From the NCBI GenBank assembly GCA_963724065.1, contig CAVRTB010000006.1, positions 186,001 to 250,000 of the forward strand: a DNA stretch of 64,000 bases, in the 5' to 3' direction. Positions 7,659 to 16,208 of this stretch are shown in pieces (positions within the stretch are counted from its first letter, which is position 1; each line of letters starts with the position of its first letter). The position numbers and the translations under genes were made by a program. The stretch comes from DASRIA01 sp963724065. GTDB taxonomy: Bacteria > Actinomycetota > Thermoleophilia > Solirubrobacterales > JBBDJG01. The notes beneath the pieces are model-generated. The model did not search any database. It was not told the origin of the DNA and saw only the letters and a program-made list of their open reading frames with translations.

Positions 7659-9385
7659 GCAAGGGCATCGTGAGCCCAGGGGTGGCGCTGGGACTGTCGG
7701 CCGGCCTACGGGAGGAGGTCGAGGAACTGGTCGACGACTGGGGGGCCACGGGAAAGGTGGCGCGCCTCTGGGAGGGCGACGCCAGCCTCTGGACCGGGGC
7801 TGACGAGAAAGACTGGCTCGGCTGGCTGGACGTCGCCGCGGAGCAGATCCGCGAGGCCGACACCCTTCGCCGGCTCGCCGATGACGTGCAGGGCGCCGGG
7901 TTCACGCATGTCCTGCTGCTCGGGATGGGCGGCTCGAGCCTCGCTCCGGAGGTTCTCGCGAAAACGTTCGGCGCGACCGGCGCGAGCCCCCGGCTACACG
8001 TGCTCGACTCGACCGATCCCGCCCAGGTGCGCGCGGCCGAGGCGGAAGTCGATCTGACGCAGACGCTGTTCTTCGTTTCCAGCAAGTCCGGCTCGACTCT
8101 CGAGCCCGACGTGCTCAAGCGGTATTTCCTCGAGCGCGTGCGCGAGACGGTGGGGGAGGCCGCTGCGGGCCGGCGGTTCGTCGCGATCACGGACCCGGGC
8201 TCGGCGCTCGAGCGTGAGGCGCGGGAGGAGGGCTTTCGCGCCGTGTTGCACGGCCGCCCCTCGATCGGCGGCCGCTACTCGGCGCTGTCGAGCTTCGGGA
8301 TGGCTCCGGGCGCCGTCGCCGGGGTGGACGTGATCGCGATGCTCGAGCGCGCGCAGCGGGCCGCCGAGGCCTGCGGGCCCGGAGTGGCGGCGCGCGACAA
8401 CCCCGGGCTGGTGCTCGGTGCGGCGCTCGGCGTGTCCGCGCTCGGCGGCCGGGACAAGGTGACGCTCGTCGCCACGCCGGGGATCGCCGGCCTCGGCGCA
8501 TGGATCGAGCAGTTGCTCGCGGAGTCGACCGGCAAGGACGGCAGGGGCCTGATCCCGGTCGCCGCGGAGCCTCTGGGCGAGCCCGAGGTCTACGGCCGCG
8601 ACCGCCTGTTCGCCTATCTGCGCCTCGCGAGCGATCGTCAGTCGGATCAGGACGAGGCCGTCGAGGCGCTCGAGCGGGCCGGGTTTGCGACCGTCCGAAT
8701 CGACGTGCCCGACCGGCCCGCGCTCGGGGCACAATTCTTCATCTGGGAGTTCGCGACGGCGGTCGCGGGCGCCGTGATCGGCGTCAACCCGTTCGATCAG
8801 CCGGACGTCGAGGCCTCCAAGGCGAGGACGAGGGAGCTGACCGAGGAGTACGAGCGCACGGGTGCGCTGCCTTCGGACGAGCCGATTCTCGAGGAGGCCG
8901 GCCTGTCGGTGTTCGCGGATCAGCGCAATGCGGACGCGCTCGGGAGCCACACGTCGCTCGACGCGATCCTCTCGGCGCACCTCGGGCGCGTGCGGAAGGG
9001 CGACTACGTCGCCTTGCTGCCGTACATCGAGCGCTCTGCGGAGCACGAGCGCGCGCTCGCGGACATTCGCCGCGCGGTGCGCGACCACACCCGCGCGGCG
9101 ACCTGCGTCGGGTTCGGCCCCCGCTTTCTGCACTCGACGGGCCAGGCCTACAAGGGCGGCCCGAACACGGGGGTGTTCCTCCAGATCACGTGTGACGACG
9201 CGGAGGACCTGGCGATCCCCGGCAGCGGGTATTCCTTCGGCATCGTGAAGGCGGCCCAGGCGCTCGGCGACCTCGACGTGCTGGCCGGCCGCGGCCGGCG
9301 CGCCCTGCGGCTGCACATGGGCGCGGACGTCGATGCCGGGCTACGCGCCGTCGGGGACGCGATCACACGGGCGCTCTCCACATGA
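7655..9385 (+). CDS. pgi: Phosphoglucose isomerase of the Tal-Pgi fusion type, without transaldolase
   Basis: Interconverts glucose-6-phosphate and fructose-6-phosphate. The 576 residues carry two SIS domains: LGMGGSSLAPEV (about 89-100), SSKSGSTLE (142-150) and IGGRYSALSSFG. A C-terminal part with FGPRFLHSTGQAYKGGPN follows. This architecture, including the C-terminal extension, is that of the isomerase half of bifunctional transaldolase/Pgi proteins, but the protein begins directly at the Pgi half. It overlaps the reductase (ATGA) and glucokinase (ATGA), so the three are one translational unit. No transaldolase gene is seen in the window. Confidence 0.88.
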   Translation: MSKGIVSPGVALGLSAGLREEVEELVDDWGATGKVARLWEGDASLWTGADEKDWLGWLDVAAEQIREADTLRRLADDVQGAGFTHVLLLGMGGSSLAPEVLAKTFGATGASPRLHVLDSTDPAQVRAAEAEVDLTQTLFFVSSKSGSTLEPDVLKRYFLERVRETVGEAAAGRRFVAITDPGSALEREAREEGFRAVLHGRPSIGGRYSALSSFGMAPGAVAGVDVIAMLERAQRAAEACGPGVAARDNPGLVLGAALGVSALGGRDKVTLVATPGIAGLGAWIEQLLAESTGKDGRGLIPVAAEPLGEPEVYGRDRLFAYLRLASDRQSDQDEAVEALERAGFATVRIDVPDRPALGAQFFIWEFATAVAGAVIGVNPFDQPDVEASKARTRELTEEYERTGALPSDEPILEEAGLSVFADQRNADALGSHTSLDAILSAHLGRVRKGDYVALLPYIERSAEHERALADIRRAVRDHTRAATCVGFGPRFLHSTGQAYKGGPNTGVFLQITCDDAEDLAIPGSGYSFGIVKAAQALGDLDVLAGRGRRALRLHMGADVDAGLRAVGDAITRALST

Positions 9386-10344
9386 GCAAGGTGAGCGGCG
9401 GCATCGACGTCGGTGGCACCAAGATGCAGGCCGCCGTCGTGTCGGAGGACGGGAAGGTCGTCGGGCAGGCGCGACGCCCGACGCGCACGAACGCCGGCCC
9501 GGACGAGGTGGTCGCGGAGCTGGCCGCGGCGGTCGGCGCCGCGCTCGAGGACGCGAGCGTCGACGCAGACACGCTGGCCTCGGTCGGGATCGGCTGGCCG
9601 GGGTCCGTAGACACCGCGGCCGGGATCGTCACGAAGGCGGTCCACCTCCCCGAGCTGAAGGGGTTCCCGCTCGCAGCGTCCCTGGCCGGCGCCGTCGGCG
9701 CGCCGGTGCGGCTCGGCAACGACGTGCAGGTCGCGACCGACGCGGAGTTCTCACTCGGGGCCGGGCGCCCGTACCGCTCGATCGTCGGGGTCTTCTGGGG
9801 CACCGGGGTCGGTGGTGGCATCGTGCTCGACGGACGGCCCTGGACGGGTCGCGGCGCCGCCGGAGAGATCGGTCACATCGTCGTCCGCGAGCGTGGCCGC
9901 TGGTGTCCGTGTGGGCGCCGTGGCTGCTTGGAGGCGTATGCCGGCCGCGCCGCGATGGAGCGCCGCGCGCGCCGCGCGGCGGAACGCGGGGAGTCCACGG
10001 TCCTGTTCGAGATCATGGAGGAGCGGGGGCGCGATCGCCTCACGAGTGGGGTGTGGGAGCGCGCGCTGCGCCACGGTGACCCGCTCGCGACGCGCCTGAT
10101 GGACCGCGCCCTCGCGGCGCTCGGGACGGGCATCGCATCGGCGCTGAACGTCCTCGACGTCGAGGCCGTGGTGATCGGAGGCGGGCTCGGGGTGCGGCTC
10201 GGCGAGCGCTACCTCGGGCGCATCGAGGAGGAGGTCATGCCCCACCTGTTCGCCGACGACCGCCCGCCGGCGATCCTCGTCGCCGAGCTCGGCGATCTGG
10301 GGGGTGCGATGGGCGCCGCGATGCTCGGCCGTGCGGCTCTCTAG
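9382..10344 (+). CDS. glk: ROK-family glucokinase
   Basis: Phosphorylates glucose with ATP, feeding Pgi and Zwf. The 320 residues show the phosphate-binding DVGGTK at 9-14, GNDVQVATDAE near 112-122, the ATP-site GTGVGGGIVLDG near 141-152 and the ROK zinc motif CPCGRRGCLE at 175-184. There is no N-terminal DNA-binding domain, which excludes a NagC-type repressor. It overlaps pgi by ATGA, consistent with a glucose-6-phosphate supply operon. Another hexose is possible as substrate. Confidence 0.92.
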   Translation: MSKVSGGIDVGGTKMQAAVVSEDGKVVGQARRPTRTNAGPDEVVAELAAAVGAALEDASVDADTLASVGIGWPGSVDTAAGIVTKAVHLPELKGFPLAASLAGAVGAPVRLGNDVQVATDAEFSLGAGRPYRSIVGVFWGTGVGGGIVLDGRPWTGRGAAGEIGHIVVRERGRWCPCGRRGCLEAYAGRAAMERRARRAAERGESTVLFEIMEERGRDRLTSGVWERALRHGDPLATRLMDRALAALGTGIASALNVLDVEAVVIGGGLGVRLGERYLGRIEEEVMPHLFADDRPPAILVAELGDLGGAMGAAMLGRAAL

Positions 10345-10375
10345 AGCCGAAAACCTGCAGGCCAATACTTTCCGC

Positions 10376-10387
10376 ACGACCGTTCGT
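10376..10387. promoter_or_regulatory. Candidate TetR operator
   Basis: ACGACCGTTCGT is an imperfect palindrome (10 of 12 positions symmetrical) about 10 bp upstream of the TetR-fusion start. Autoregulation by a TetR protein at such a site is typical; this is inference from position and symmetry. Confidence 0.4.
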
Positions 10388-10396
10388 TCATATGCT

Positions 10397-11479
10397 ATGT
10401 TTGCGCCGCGAGCGATGGAGACGGCCGCCAGACAACGGGACCAGCGCACCGACGGGCGCCGCGCCAAGGGCGAGCGGACGCGTCGCACGATCCTCGATCA
10501 CGCCGTCCAGATCGCGTCGACCGAGGGCCTCGAGGGCCTTTCCATCGGGCGGCTCGCGGATGAGCTCGGAGTCAGCAAGAGCGGGCTGTTCGCGCACTTC
10601 GGCTCCAAGCAGGAGCTTCAGGTCGCGACGGTGCGCGCCGCGCGCGAGCTGTTCCTCGACGAGGTCGTGGCCAGTGCTCGCGTCGGTGGCGGGATCGACG
10701 AGATCCACTCGCTCACGGACTCCTGGCTCGACCACATGGAGCGCGAGGTCTTTCGCGGCGGATGCTTCTTCTCTGCCGCCTCGCTCGAGTTCGACGGGCG
10801 ACCCGGGCCCGTGCGCGACGAGGTTGCGAGCATGGTCAGTGAATGGCTGATGGCGCTCGAGGCCTCGGTCCAGGACGCCCAGGAGGCCGGGCACGTGTCA
10901 CGTGACGTCGACCCGCCCCAGCTCGCCTTCGAGTTGCACGCGCTCGGCATGGGCGCGAACTGGGCCTTCCAGCTCTACCAGGACCGCGAGGCGTTCACGC
11001 GGGCGCGGTCCGCAATCGGCCAGCGCCTGCAGGCGGCTGCGCCGCTGGCGCCCTTCGAGGTCGAGGTCGACGAGGGTCCCGCACGTAGAACCCTCCGCAC
11101 CCAGATCGCCCGGTTGGAGCGCGAGCTCGCCTCCCTGTTCGCGACCGCCCGGCCGGGCGACGACCTCGATTGGCGCGTCGGCACCGTCGGCGCTCCGCGT
11201 GTGCTCGACATGGGTGACCTCGAGGCGCTGCGCGACGACCTCGCGGCGCGCGTCGACGAGATCCGCCGCGCGCAGCGCGAGCGGGCCGGCGAGCACGAGC
11301 AGAACCGCGGCCGCCTCGAGGCGATCGTCGCGGATCCCGCGGAGCACAAGTGGCGCCACGTTTCGAACGAGGACATCGGCGAGGACGGTTGCAAGCACTA
11401 CCGCGCGACGCCGCGCCTCGGCCTGGTCGGGATGCTGATGGGCTGGTGGCGGGTCAAGGTGTCGTCGGGATGCCCATAG
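10397..11479 (+). CDS. TetR-family regulator fused to a C-terminal SSGCP-ending domain
   Basis: A 360-residue protein. Residues about 20-70 form a TetR helix-turn-helix (RRTILDHAVQIAS, then VSKSGLFAHFGSKQEL), followed by a TetR ligand domain to about 215 (FRGGCFFSAASLEFDGRPG). The last 140 residues are a separate domain: a coiled, acidic stretch, then WRHVSNEDIGEDGC and a final LMGWWRVKVSSGCP. TetR proteins are usually about 200 residues. As far as I recall, this tail occurs as a stand-alone hypothetical protein in Solirubrobacterales. ATG 10397 is the first in-frame ATG after the operator; ATG 10415 is an alternative. It directly precedes two YrbE permeases, its likely targets. Confidence 0.8.
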   Translation: MFAPRAMETAARQRDQRTDGRRAKGERTRRTILDHAVQIASTEGLEGLSIGRLADELGVSKSGLFAHFGSKQELQVATVRAARELFLDEVVASARVGGGIDEIHSLTDSWLDHMEREVFRGGCFFSAASLEFDGRPGPVRDEVASMVSEWLMALEASVQDAQEAGHVSRDVDPPQLAFELHALGMGANWAFQLYQDREAFTRARSAIGQRLQAAAPLAPFEVEVDEGPARRTLRTQIARLERELASLFATARPGDDLDWRVGTVGAPRVLDMGDLEALRDDLAARVDEIRRAQRERAGEHEQNRGRLEAIVADPAEHKWRHVSNEDIGEDGCKHYRATPRLGLVGMLMGWWRVKVSSGCP

Positions 11480-11504
11480 CTGTGCAAGCGATGGGGGAGA
11501 TCTG

Positions 11505-12311
11505 ATGGTTCGTAACGCAGCCGACAGGGCCTTCCTGCCCGCCAAGAACCTGTTCGAGCAGGTCGGCGACATGATGATCCTGACCGGCAAGACGATGGTT
11601 TCGGCACTCCGCCCGCCCTACATCTACGGCGGCGAGTTCCTGTCGCAGTTCCTCTTCGCGCTGCGTCTTTGCTGGTTCCCGCTGTTGATCAGCACGGTCG
11701 CCTTCGGGTATGGCGCCCCGGGCGTGCAGGCAGCCAACTTCCTGAGCGTGTTCGGCGCGCTCGACCGCCTCGGCGGCTTCTTCGTGCTCGCATCGATCCG
11801 GGAGTTCGCGCCCTTCGTGGACTCGATCATCGTGGCCGGCGTGGCCGGCACCGCGATCACCGCCGACCTCGGCGCGCGCAAGGTCAGGGAGGAGCTCGAC
11901 GCGCTCCAGGTGCTGGGCGTGGATCCGGTCAAGAACCTCGTCGTGCCGCGCTTCCTCGCGCTGATGCTGATCACGGGCCTGCTCGACATCTACGCCCTGA
12001 TCTTCGGCGTCTTCGGCGGCGTCGCGGCCGAGCTCGTCTACCACCAGAACCTCGCGGGGTTCTGGGCGACCTTCTTCGCGAACGCGTCGGTCACCGACCT
12101 CTGGGGATCGGTCGTGAAGACCACGATGTTCGGCGCGATCATCGCAATCGTGTGCTGCTACAAGGGCATGACCGCGAGCGGTGGTGCGGCCGGGGTCGGT
12201 AGAGCCGTGAACGAGGCGGTCGTGATCGCCTTCATGGGCATCTTCGCCGTGAACTACGTGTTCACGCAGACGCTCCTCGCCACCCACCCCGAGATCCTGG
12301 TGATCCGCTGA
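11505..12311 (+). CDS. YrbE/MlaE-family ABC permease, first subunit
   Basis: Inner-membrane permease of 268 residues of the MlaE/YrbE family, which works with an Mkl/MlaF ATPase and MCE proteins to move lipids or sterols. The family core is seen in the region EFAPFVDSIIVAGVAGTAIT followed by DLGARKVREELDALQVLG, and in CCYKGMTASGGAAGVG near the C-terminus. There are five or six hydrophobic segments. ATG 11505 is preceded by GGGGGAGAT. It overlaps the next gene (TGATG), so the two subunits are coupled. No ATPase or MCE gene is adjacent. Confidence 0.9.
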   Translation: MVRNAADRAFLPAKNLFEQVGDMMILTGKTMVSALRPPYIYGGEFLSQFLFALRLCWFPLLISTVAFGYGAPGVQAANFLSVFGALDRLGGFFVLASIREFAPFVDSIIVAGVAGTAITADLGARKVREELDALQVLGVDPVKNLVVPRFLALMLITGLLDIYALIFGVFGGVAAELVYHQNLAGFWATFFANASVTDLWGSVVKTTMFGAIIAIVCCYKGMTASGGAAGVGRAVNEAVVIAFMGIFAVNYVFTQTLLATHPEILVIR

Positions 12312-13144
12312 TGGCCGGCAAGCCCGTCGCTCCCCCCGGTCCGCCCGGCCAGGGCTGGCTCGGAATTCCGCGCGACTGGATCGCGAACCTCGGCGAGATC
12401 ATCCGCTTCTGCGGGCAGACCTTCGGCGAGGTCTTCAACGGACGCGTGTTCAACTTCTTCGGCGAGACGCTCAGGCAAGCCGGCATCCTGATCCTCGGGT
12501 CGGCGCTCGTGATCTGGGGGCTCGTCTTCCTGCTGGGCCTGACATGCGGGATCGAGGGCGCCTACTTCAACCGCTCCGTGGGCGCGCCCGCGTACGCGGG
12601 GGTGTTCGCCGCCTGGTGCGACCTCCGGGAGCTGGTCCCGTACACGTTCGGCTACATGATGTCCGCGAAGGTCGGCACCGGGATCGTCGCCGAGCTCGGC
12701 GCGATGCGCATCAACGATGAGATCGACGCGCTCGAGGTGATGGGCGTGCGCCCGATGACGTTCCTCGCGGCGACGAGGCTGCTGGCCGCCTGGATGGTGC
12801 TGCCCTTCATCTACATCGCAGCCGTCGGCGTGGGCTTCTTCGCGAGCTACCTGGCGGTCGTCGAGCAGATCGGCGAGGTCTCGTCGGGAGGGTACTTCCT
12901 GATCTTCTGGATGTTCCAGAACCCCCCCGACCTCTTATTCAGCGTGATCAAGGGGATGACGATGGCGACCGCGATCGTCGCGGTCGGCTGCTACTACGGC
13001 TACACCGCCTCCGGTGGCCCCGTGGGGGTCGGCGCGGCGACCGCCAAGTCGATGATCCTCAACATCGTGCTCGTGCACCTGATCGGGATGATGGGCTCGC
13101 AGATCTTCTGGGGGGCGAATCCCCGGGCTCCGATCGGGGGCTAG
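12311..13144 (+). CDS. YrbE/MlaE-family ABC permease, second subunit
   Basis: Second permease of the YrbE pair, 277 residues, membrane-embedded. It shows FGYMMSAKVGTGIVAELGAM, then RINDEIDALEVMGVRPM and CYYGYTASGGPVGVGAAT, the same core motifs as its partner. Paired YrbE subunits are the rule in actinobacterial mce operons, where six MCE genes follow. Here a WS/DGAT gene follows after 59 bp instead. The coupling with the first subunit suggests a heterodimer whose MCE and ATPase partners are encoded elsewhere. Confidence 0.9.
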   Translation: MAGKPVAPPGPPGQGWLGIPRDWIANLGEIIRFCGQTFGEVFNGRVFNFFGETLRQAGILILGSALVIWGLVFLLGLTCGIEGAYFNRSVGAPAYAGVFAAWCDLRELVPYTFGYMMSAKVGTGIVAELGAMRINDEIDALEVMGVRPMTFLAATRLLAAWMVLPFIYIAAVGVGFFASYLAVVEQIGEVSSGGYFLIFWMFQNPPDLLFSVIKGMTMATAIVAVGCYYGYTASGGPVGVGAATAKSMILNIVLVHLIGMMGSQIFWGANPRAPIGG

Positions 13145-13203
13145 CCGTTCTGCGCCCGACCCCGTAGGGTTAGCCCTCGCAAGCGGGCGACGAGGGAGGC
13201 GCG

Positions 13204-14625
13204 GTGCCGCAGACGCACATGGAAAGGCTGAGCCCGATGGACGTTTCGTTTCTCGATCAGGAGAAGCGCGGCTCGCACATGCACATCGGGGCGGTGATGA
13301 TTTTCGAGGGCCCGCCGCCTTCCTACGGTGACCTGCGCGCCCACATCGAGTCGCGCCTGCACCTCGTGCCGCGCTACCGGCAGAAGCTCGCCTATCCGCG
13401 ACTCGAGATGGGGCGGCCGTTGTGGGTCGACGATCCGCGCTTCAACGTCGAGTACCACGTGCGGCACACGGCGCTGCCGAAGCCGGGCACCGAGGAGCAG
13501 CTGCGCCAGCTCACCGGGCGGCTGTTCTCCCAGCGCCTCGACCGCTCCAAGCCGCTCTGGGAGCTGTGGCTTGTGCAAGGCCTCGAGGGCAACCGCTTCG
13601 CGGTGATCAACAAGACTCATCACTGCCTCGTCGACGGCGTCTCGGGCGTGGACATCACGACCGTGCTGTTCGACACCTCGCCCACGCCGACACCGGTCGG
13701 AGCGCAGCCGTGGACGGCCGGCCCGGAGCCGTCGGGTGCGACGCTCATCGCGAAGGGCGTGCAGGGCCTCGCGGGCTTCCCGGTGCGCGTTGCGCGACGC
13801 GCGATGCACGCCGCGCGGCATCCCGGCGAGACCGTCGGCGAGCTGCGCGAAGCGGCCGAGGGACTGGGGAACATCGCCTGGAAGTTCGCGAACCCGCCGC
13901 CGCCCACGCCCCTGAACGTCCCGATCGGGCCGCACCGCCGCGTGCGATGGATACGCATGCCGCTCCAGGACCTGAAGGCGATCAAGAACGGGCTCGGCGG
14001 TACCGTCAATGACGTGTTTCTCGCCGTCGTCTCCGGGGCGCTCGCGCGCACCCTGCGGCGGCGCGGCGTGCGCACCGAGGGCCTCGAGCTGCGCGGGATC
14101 GTGCCGGTGTCGATCCGCGGCGAGGGTCAGGGCAGCGCGCTCGGGAACCGCATCACGGCGATGCTCGGGCCGCTGCCCGTCTATGCGACCGATCCGCTCG
14201 AGCGACTGCGGATCGTGAGTGAGGCGATGAAGGGGTTGAAGCAATCCAAGCAGGCCGTCGGCGCCGAGACGCTCACACGGCTCCAGGACTTCGCGCCGCC
14301 CACGATCCTCGCGCAGGCCTCGCGCCTCAACTTCTCCCAGCGGGCGTACAACCTGCTGGTCACGAACGTGCCCGGGCCACAGTTCCCGCTCTATCTGATC
14401 GGGCGGGAGATGCAGGAGCTGGCGCCCGTCCCGTTCCTTGCCCCGGAGCGAGCGCTCGCCGTGGCGATCATGAGCTACAACGGCGAAGTCACTATCGGGC
14501 TGATGGGCGACTACGACGCGATGGCCGACCTCGAGGCGTTTGCCGAGGACATCGAGTACTCCGTCGCGGAGCTGCTCGAGGTCGCGCGCGCCAAGAGCGA
14601 GCGCACCGCACTGACGACCTCGTAG
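13204..14625 (+). CDS. Wax ester synthase/diacylglycerol acyltransferase (WS/DGAT), second copy
   Basis: Storage-lipid acyltransferase, 473 residues. The N-terminus MERLSPMDVSFLDQE, the active-site motif HHCLVDGVSG near residue 139, PVSIRGEGQGSALGNRI and NVPGPQFPLYLIG are all family hallmarks. GTG 13204 is supported by AGGGAGG six bases upstream; ATG 13219 is the alternative. It lies 59 bp after the YrbE pair, suggesting a shared transcript and a link between lipid import and storage. Its last 115 bp overlap the convergent DUF559 gene on the other strand. Confidence 0.93.
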   Translation: MPQTHMERLSPMDVSFLDQEKRGSHMHIGAVMIFEGPPPSYGDLRAHIESRLHLVPRYRQKLAYPRLEMGRPLWVDDPRFNVEYHVRHTALPKPGTEEQLRQLTGRLFSQRLDRSKPLWELWLVQGLEGNRFAVINKTHHCLVDGVSGVDITTVLFDTSPTPTPVGAQPWTAGPEPSGATLIAKGVQGLAGFPVRVARRAMHAARHPGETVGELREAAEGLGNIAWKFANPPPPTPLNVPIGPHRRVRWIRMPLQDLKAIKNGLGGTVNDVFLAVVSGALARTLRRRGVRTEGLELRGIVPVSIRGEGQGSALGNRITAMLGPLPVYATDPLERLRIVSEAMKGLKQSKQAVGAETLTRLQDFAPPTILAQASRLNFSQRAYNLLVTNVPGPQFPLYLIGREMQELAPVPFLAPERALAVAIMSYNGEVTIGLMGDYDAMADLEAFAEDIEYSVAELLEVARAKSERTALTTS

Positions 14626-15434
14626 GGCTCGTCGGTGAGCCGGCGGTGGGTTATGCGCAGCACGCGATAGCCCGCGAGCTGTAGATCAGCGTCCCGGATC
14701 CTGTCGCGCTCGAAGGCGGCACGCGTGCGATGGAACTCGTAGCCGTCGAGCTGAACCGCGACCTTCTCGTCTTCCCAGACGGCATCAACCTCTTGGTCGC
14801 CGATCCAGGTGCTCATGGCGGGCGGGGGAATCCCAGCGCTGCGGCACAGTCGCGCAAAACGCCGTTCGAGCTCCGAGCGGGTGTAGCCGGGGTCGTGGTA
14901 ATCGCGCAGCGCGACGCGCAGTCCTCGCACGCCCCGCCGCCCGGGAGCCATCTCGCGCTCGAGGTCACGCAGGTCGAGCAAGTCGCGCCGCTCGGCAGCC
15001 TCGATCGCGCGCTGCAGTTGGTCGACTCGGCAGATCGCGGCGACATCGAGCAGGGTACGCGCGACTGTCGTGACCGGTATGCCGTCGACGACAGCTTTTT
15101 CGAGGTCGCGGGCACGGTGGAGCACGATGCCCGGCCTCTTGCCACGCGCTGTCGGTGCCGTCACGTCGATCAGGCGGCGCGACGAGGACAGGATCTGCCA
15201 GAGCGCCGCGGCGTCTCGATGGCTGAGCAGCGCTCGCGGCCCGCATGCAAGGGTGGCCGCCATCCAGCGGGCGCGGACCGTCAGTAGCTGGTGGCCGACC
15301 GCGTACACGCCACGGTGTACGCGATGCAGTCGCCCGGCCTGCACGCGGTGATGGATCGCGTCCTTGCCGAGGCCGATGGCGAGGAGCTGTCCGTGCGCGA
15401 CAACGCCATGCTGGCCACCCGCGATGCGTGGCAA
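14511..15434 (-). CDS. DUF559 domain protein with AbiEi-like N-terminal region
   Basis: A 307-residue protein. The first 90 residues resemble the winged-helix/AbiEi antitoxin-like region seen in actinobacterial DUF559 proteins (VVAHGQLLAIGLGKDAIHHR, then LHRVHRGVYAVGH). Residues about 185-290 carry the DUF559 endonuclease-like (Vsr-fold) domain with YTRSELERRF, DAVWEDEKVAVQLDGYEFH and a final YRVLRITHRRL. The start is TTG at 15434. The last 30 residues are Ser/Ala-rich and are encoded antisense to the WS/DGAT gene, as if the original stop was lost. Cellular role unknown. Confidence 0.75.
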   Translation of the reverse strand: MPRIAGGQHGVVAHGQLLAIGLGKDAIHHRVQAGRLHRVHRGVYAVGHQLLTVRARWMAATLACGPRALLSHRDAAALWQILSSSRRLIDVTAPTARGKRPGIVLHRARDLEKAVVDGIPVTTVARTLLDVAAICRVDQLQRAIEAAERRDLLDLRDLEREMAPGRRGVRGLRVALRDYHDPGYTRSELERRFARLCRSAGIPPPAMSTWIGDQEVDAVWEDEKVAVQLDGYEFHRTRAAFERDRIRDADLQLAGYRVLRITHRRLTDEPYEVVSAVRSLLARATSSSSATEYSMSSANASRSAIAS

Positions 15435-15555
15435 CGACCGCGTCGGGTTGAGGTTGATCGCCTATGCGCCGATCAAGGGCGACCTCGGTGGGCATGGCGC
15501 CTAGCGTGGCACGTGTAGCGCGCGGAACAACGCGCTCGAGCGCCTGCGTGTGACG

Positions 15556-16149
15556 TCAGGGCGCCAGGCGTGTGAACAAGCGCTCGAGCGTGGGGGTGAG
15601 GACCTTGCGCTCGAAGTCCGGGTGGGGCGTGGTGAGCTGTGCCAGCATCAGGCCGGTGACCGTCGCGACGACGAGGTGGGCGTCGGTCTGGGGGTCGTCG
15701 GAGCCGGCCGCGCGCAGCCCCGCCTCGGCCAACCGCAGATGCGCCTCCTCCCAGCGCAGCACCTGTTCGCGCAGGGCCGGCTCGCGCGAGGCCTCCAACA
15801 CGAACTGGAACATGGCCATCGGCCGGGCGGGCTCGTCCAGATCCGCTGCCACGGCGGCCGAAAGTGCCTGCGCCCAGCCCACCGGCGTGACCGCGCGCGG
15901 GGCCAGGTCGAGCACCAGCCGCTCGAGCCGCTCGACCTCCTCGGCGGCGGCGAGCGCGACGGCCTCGCGGAAGATCTCCTCCTTCGAGGAGAACCAGTAG
16001 GTGGTCGCGGATAGGGCCACGCCGGCGCGCTCGGCCACCGCGCGGTGGGTCAAGGCGTCTGGGCCCTCCTCGCCCACGAGCGCGATCGCGGCGCGCAGGA
16101 TCGCGTCCCGGCGAGCGGTACCGCGTGGCAGGTCGGTGCTTTGGTACAT
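15556..16149 (-). CDS. TetR-family transcriptional regulator
   Basis: Repressor-type regulator, 197 residues from ATG 16149. The N-terminal helix-turn-helix is clear (AILRAAIALVGEEGPDALTH, then RAVAERAGVALSATTYWF and FSSKEEIF), with a helical ligand domain after it. ATG 16149 lies inside the large operator at 16140-16180, so the mRNA may be leaderless or the start may differ; GTG 16206 is in frame but would read through the operator. It is divergent from the R2-like/SCP2 gene, its obvious target besides itself. Confidence 0.9.
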   Translation of the reverse strand: MYQSTDLPRGTARRDAILRAAIALVGEEGPDALTHRAVAERAGVALSATTYWFSSKEEIFREAVALAAAEEVERLERLVLDLAPRAVTPVGWAQALSAAVAADLDEPARPMAMFQFVLEASREPALREQVLRWEEAHLRLAEAGLRAAGSDDPQTDAHLVVATVTGLMLAQLTTPHPDFERKVLTPTLERLFTRLAP

Positions 16150-16180
16150 TTGTGCCACTTGCTGGTACAAACATACCAAA
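16140..16180. promoter_or_regulatory. Double TetR operator between divergent genes
   Basis: An 18-bp block at 16140-16157 is repeated inverted at 16163-16180 with 15 of 18 positions conserved and 5 bp between. Each block contains its own near-palindrome of the type TGGTAC-N4-GTNCCA (16142-16157 and 16163-16178). This AT-richer patch sits between the TetR start and the R2-like gene and probably holds two adjacent TetR dimer sites controlling both. Confidence 0.7.
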
Positions 16181-16208
16181 CCGAATCCTGAAGCCAGGGA
16201 GGTCACCG

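Noticed and set aside
10397..11479. TetR gene and C-terminal domain as two genes
   Set aside because: One uninterrupted frame with no stop, no internal ribosome site and no start near the domain boundary that would give a sensible second protein.
14511..15434. AbiE-type abortive infection system
   Set aside because: Only the AbiEi-like N-terminal region is present; no AbiEii nucleotidyltransferase partner is adjacent.
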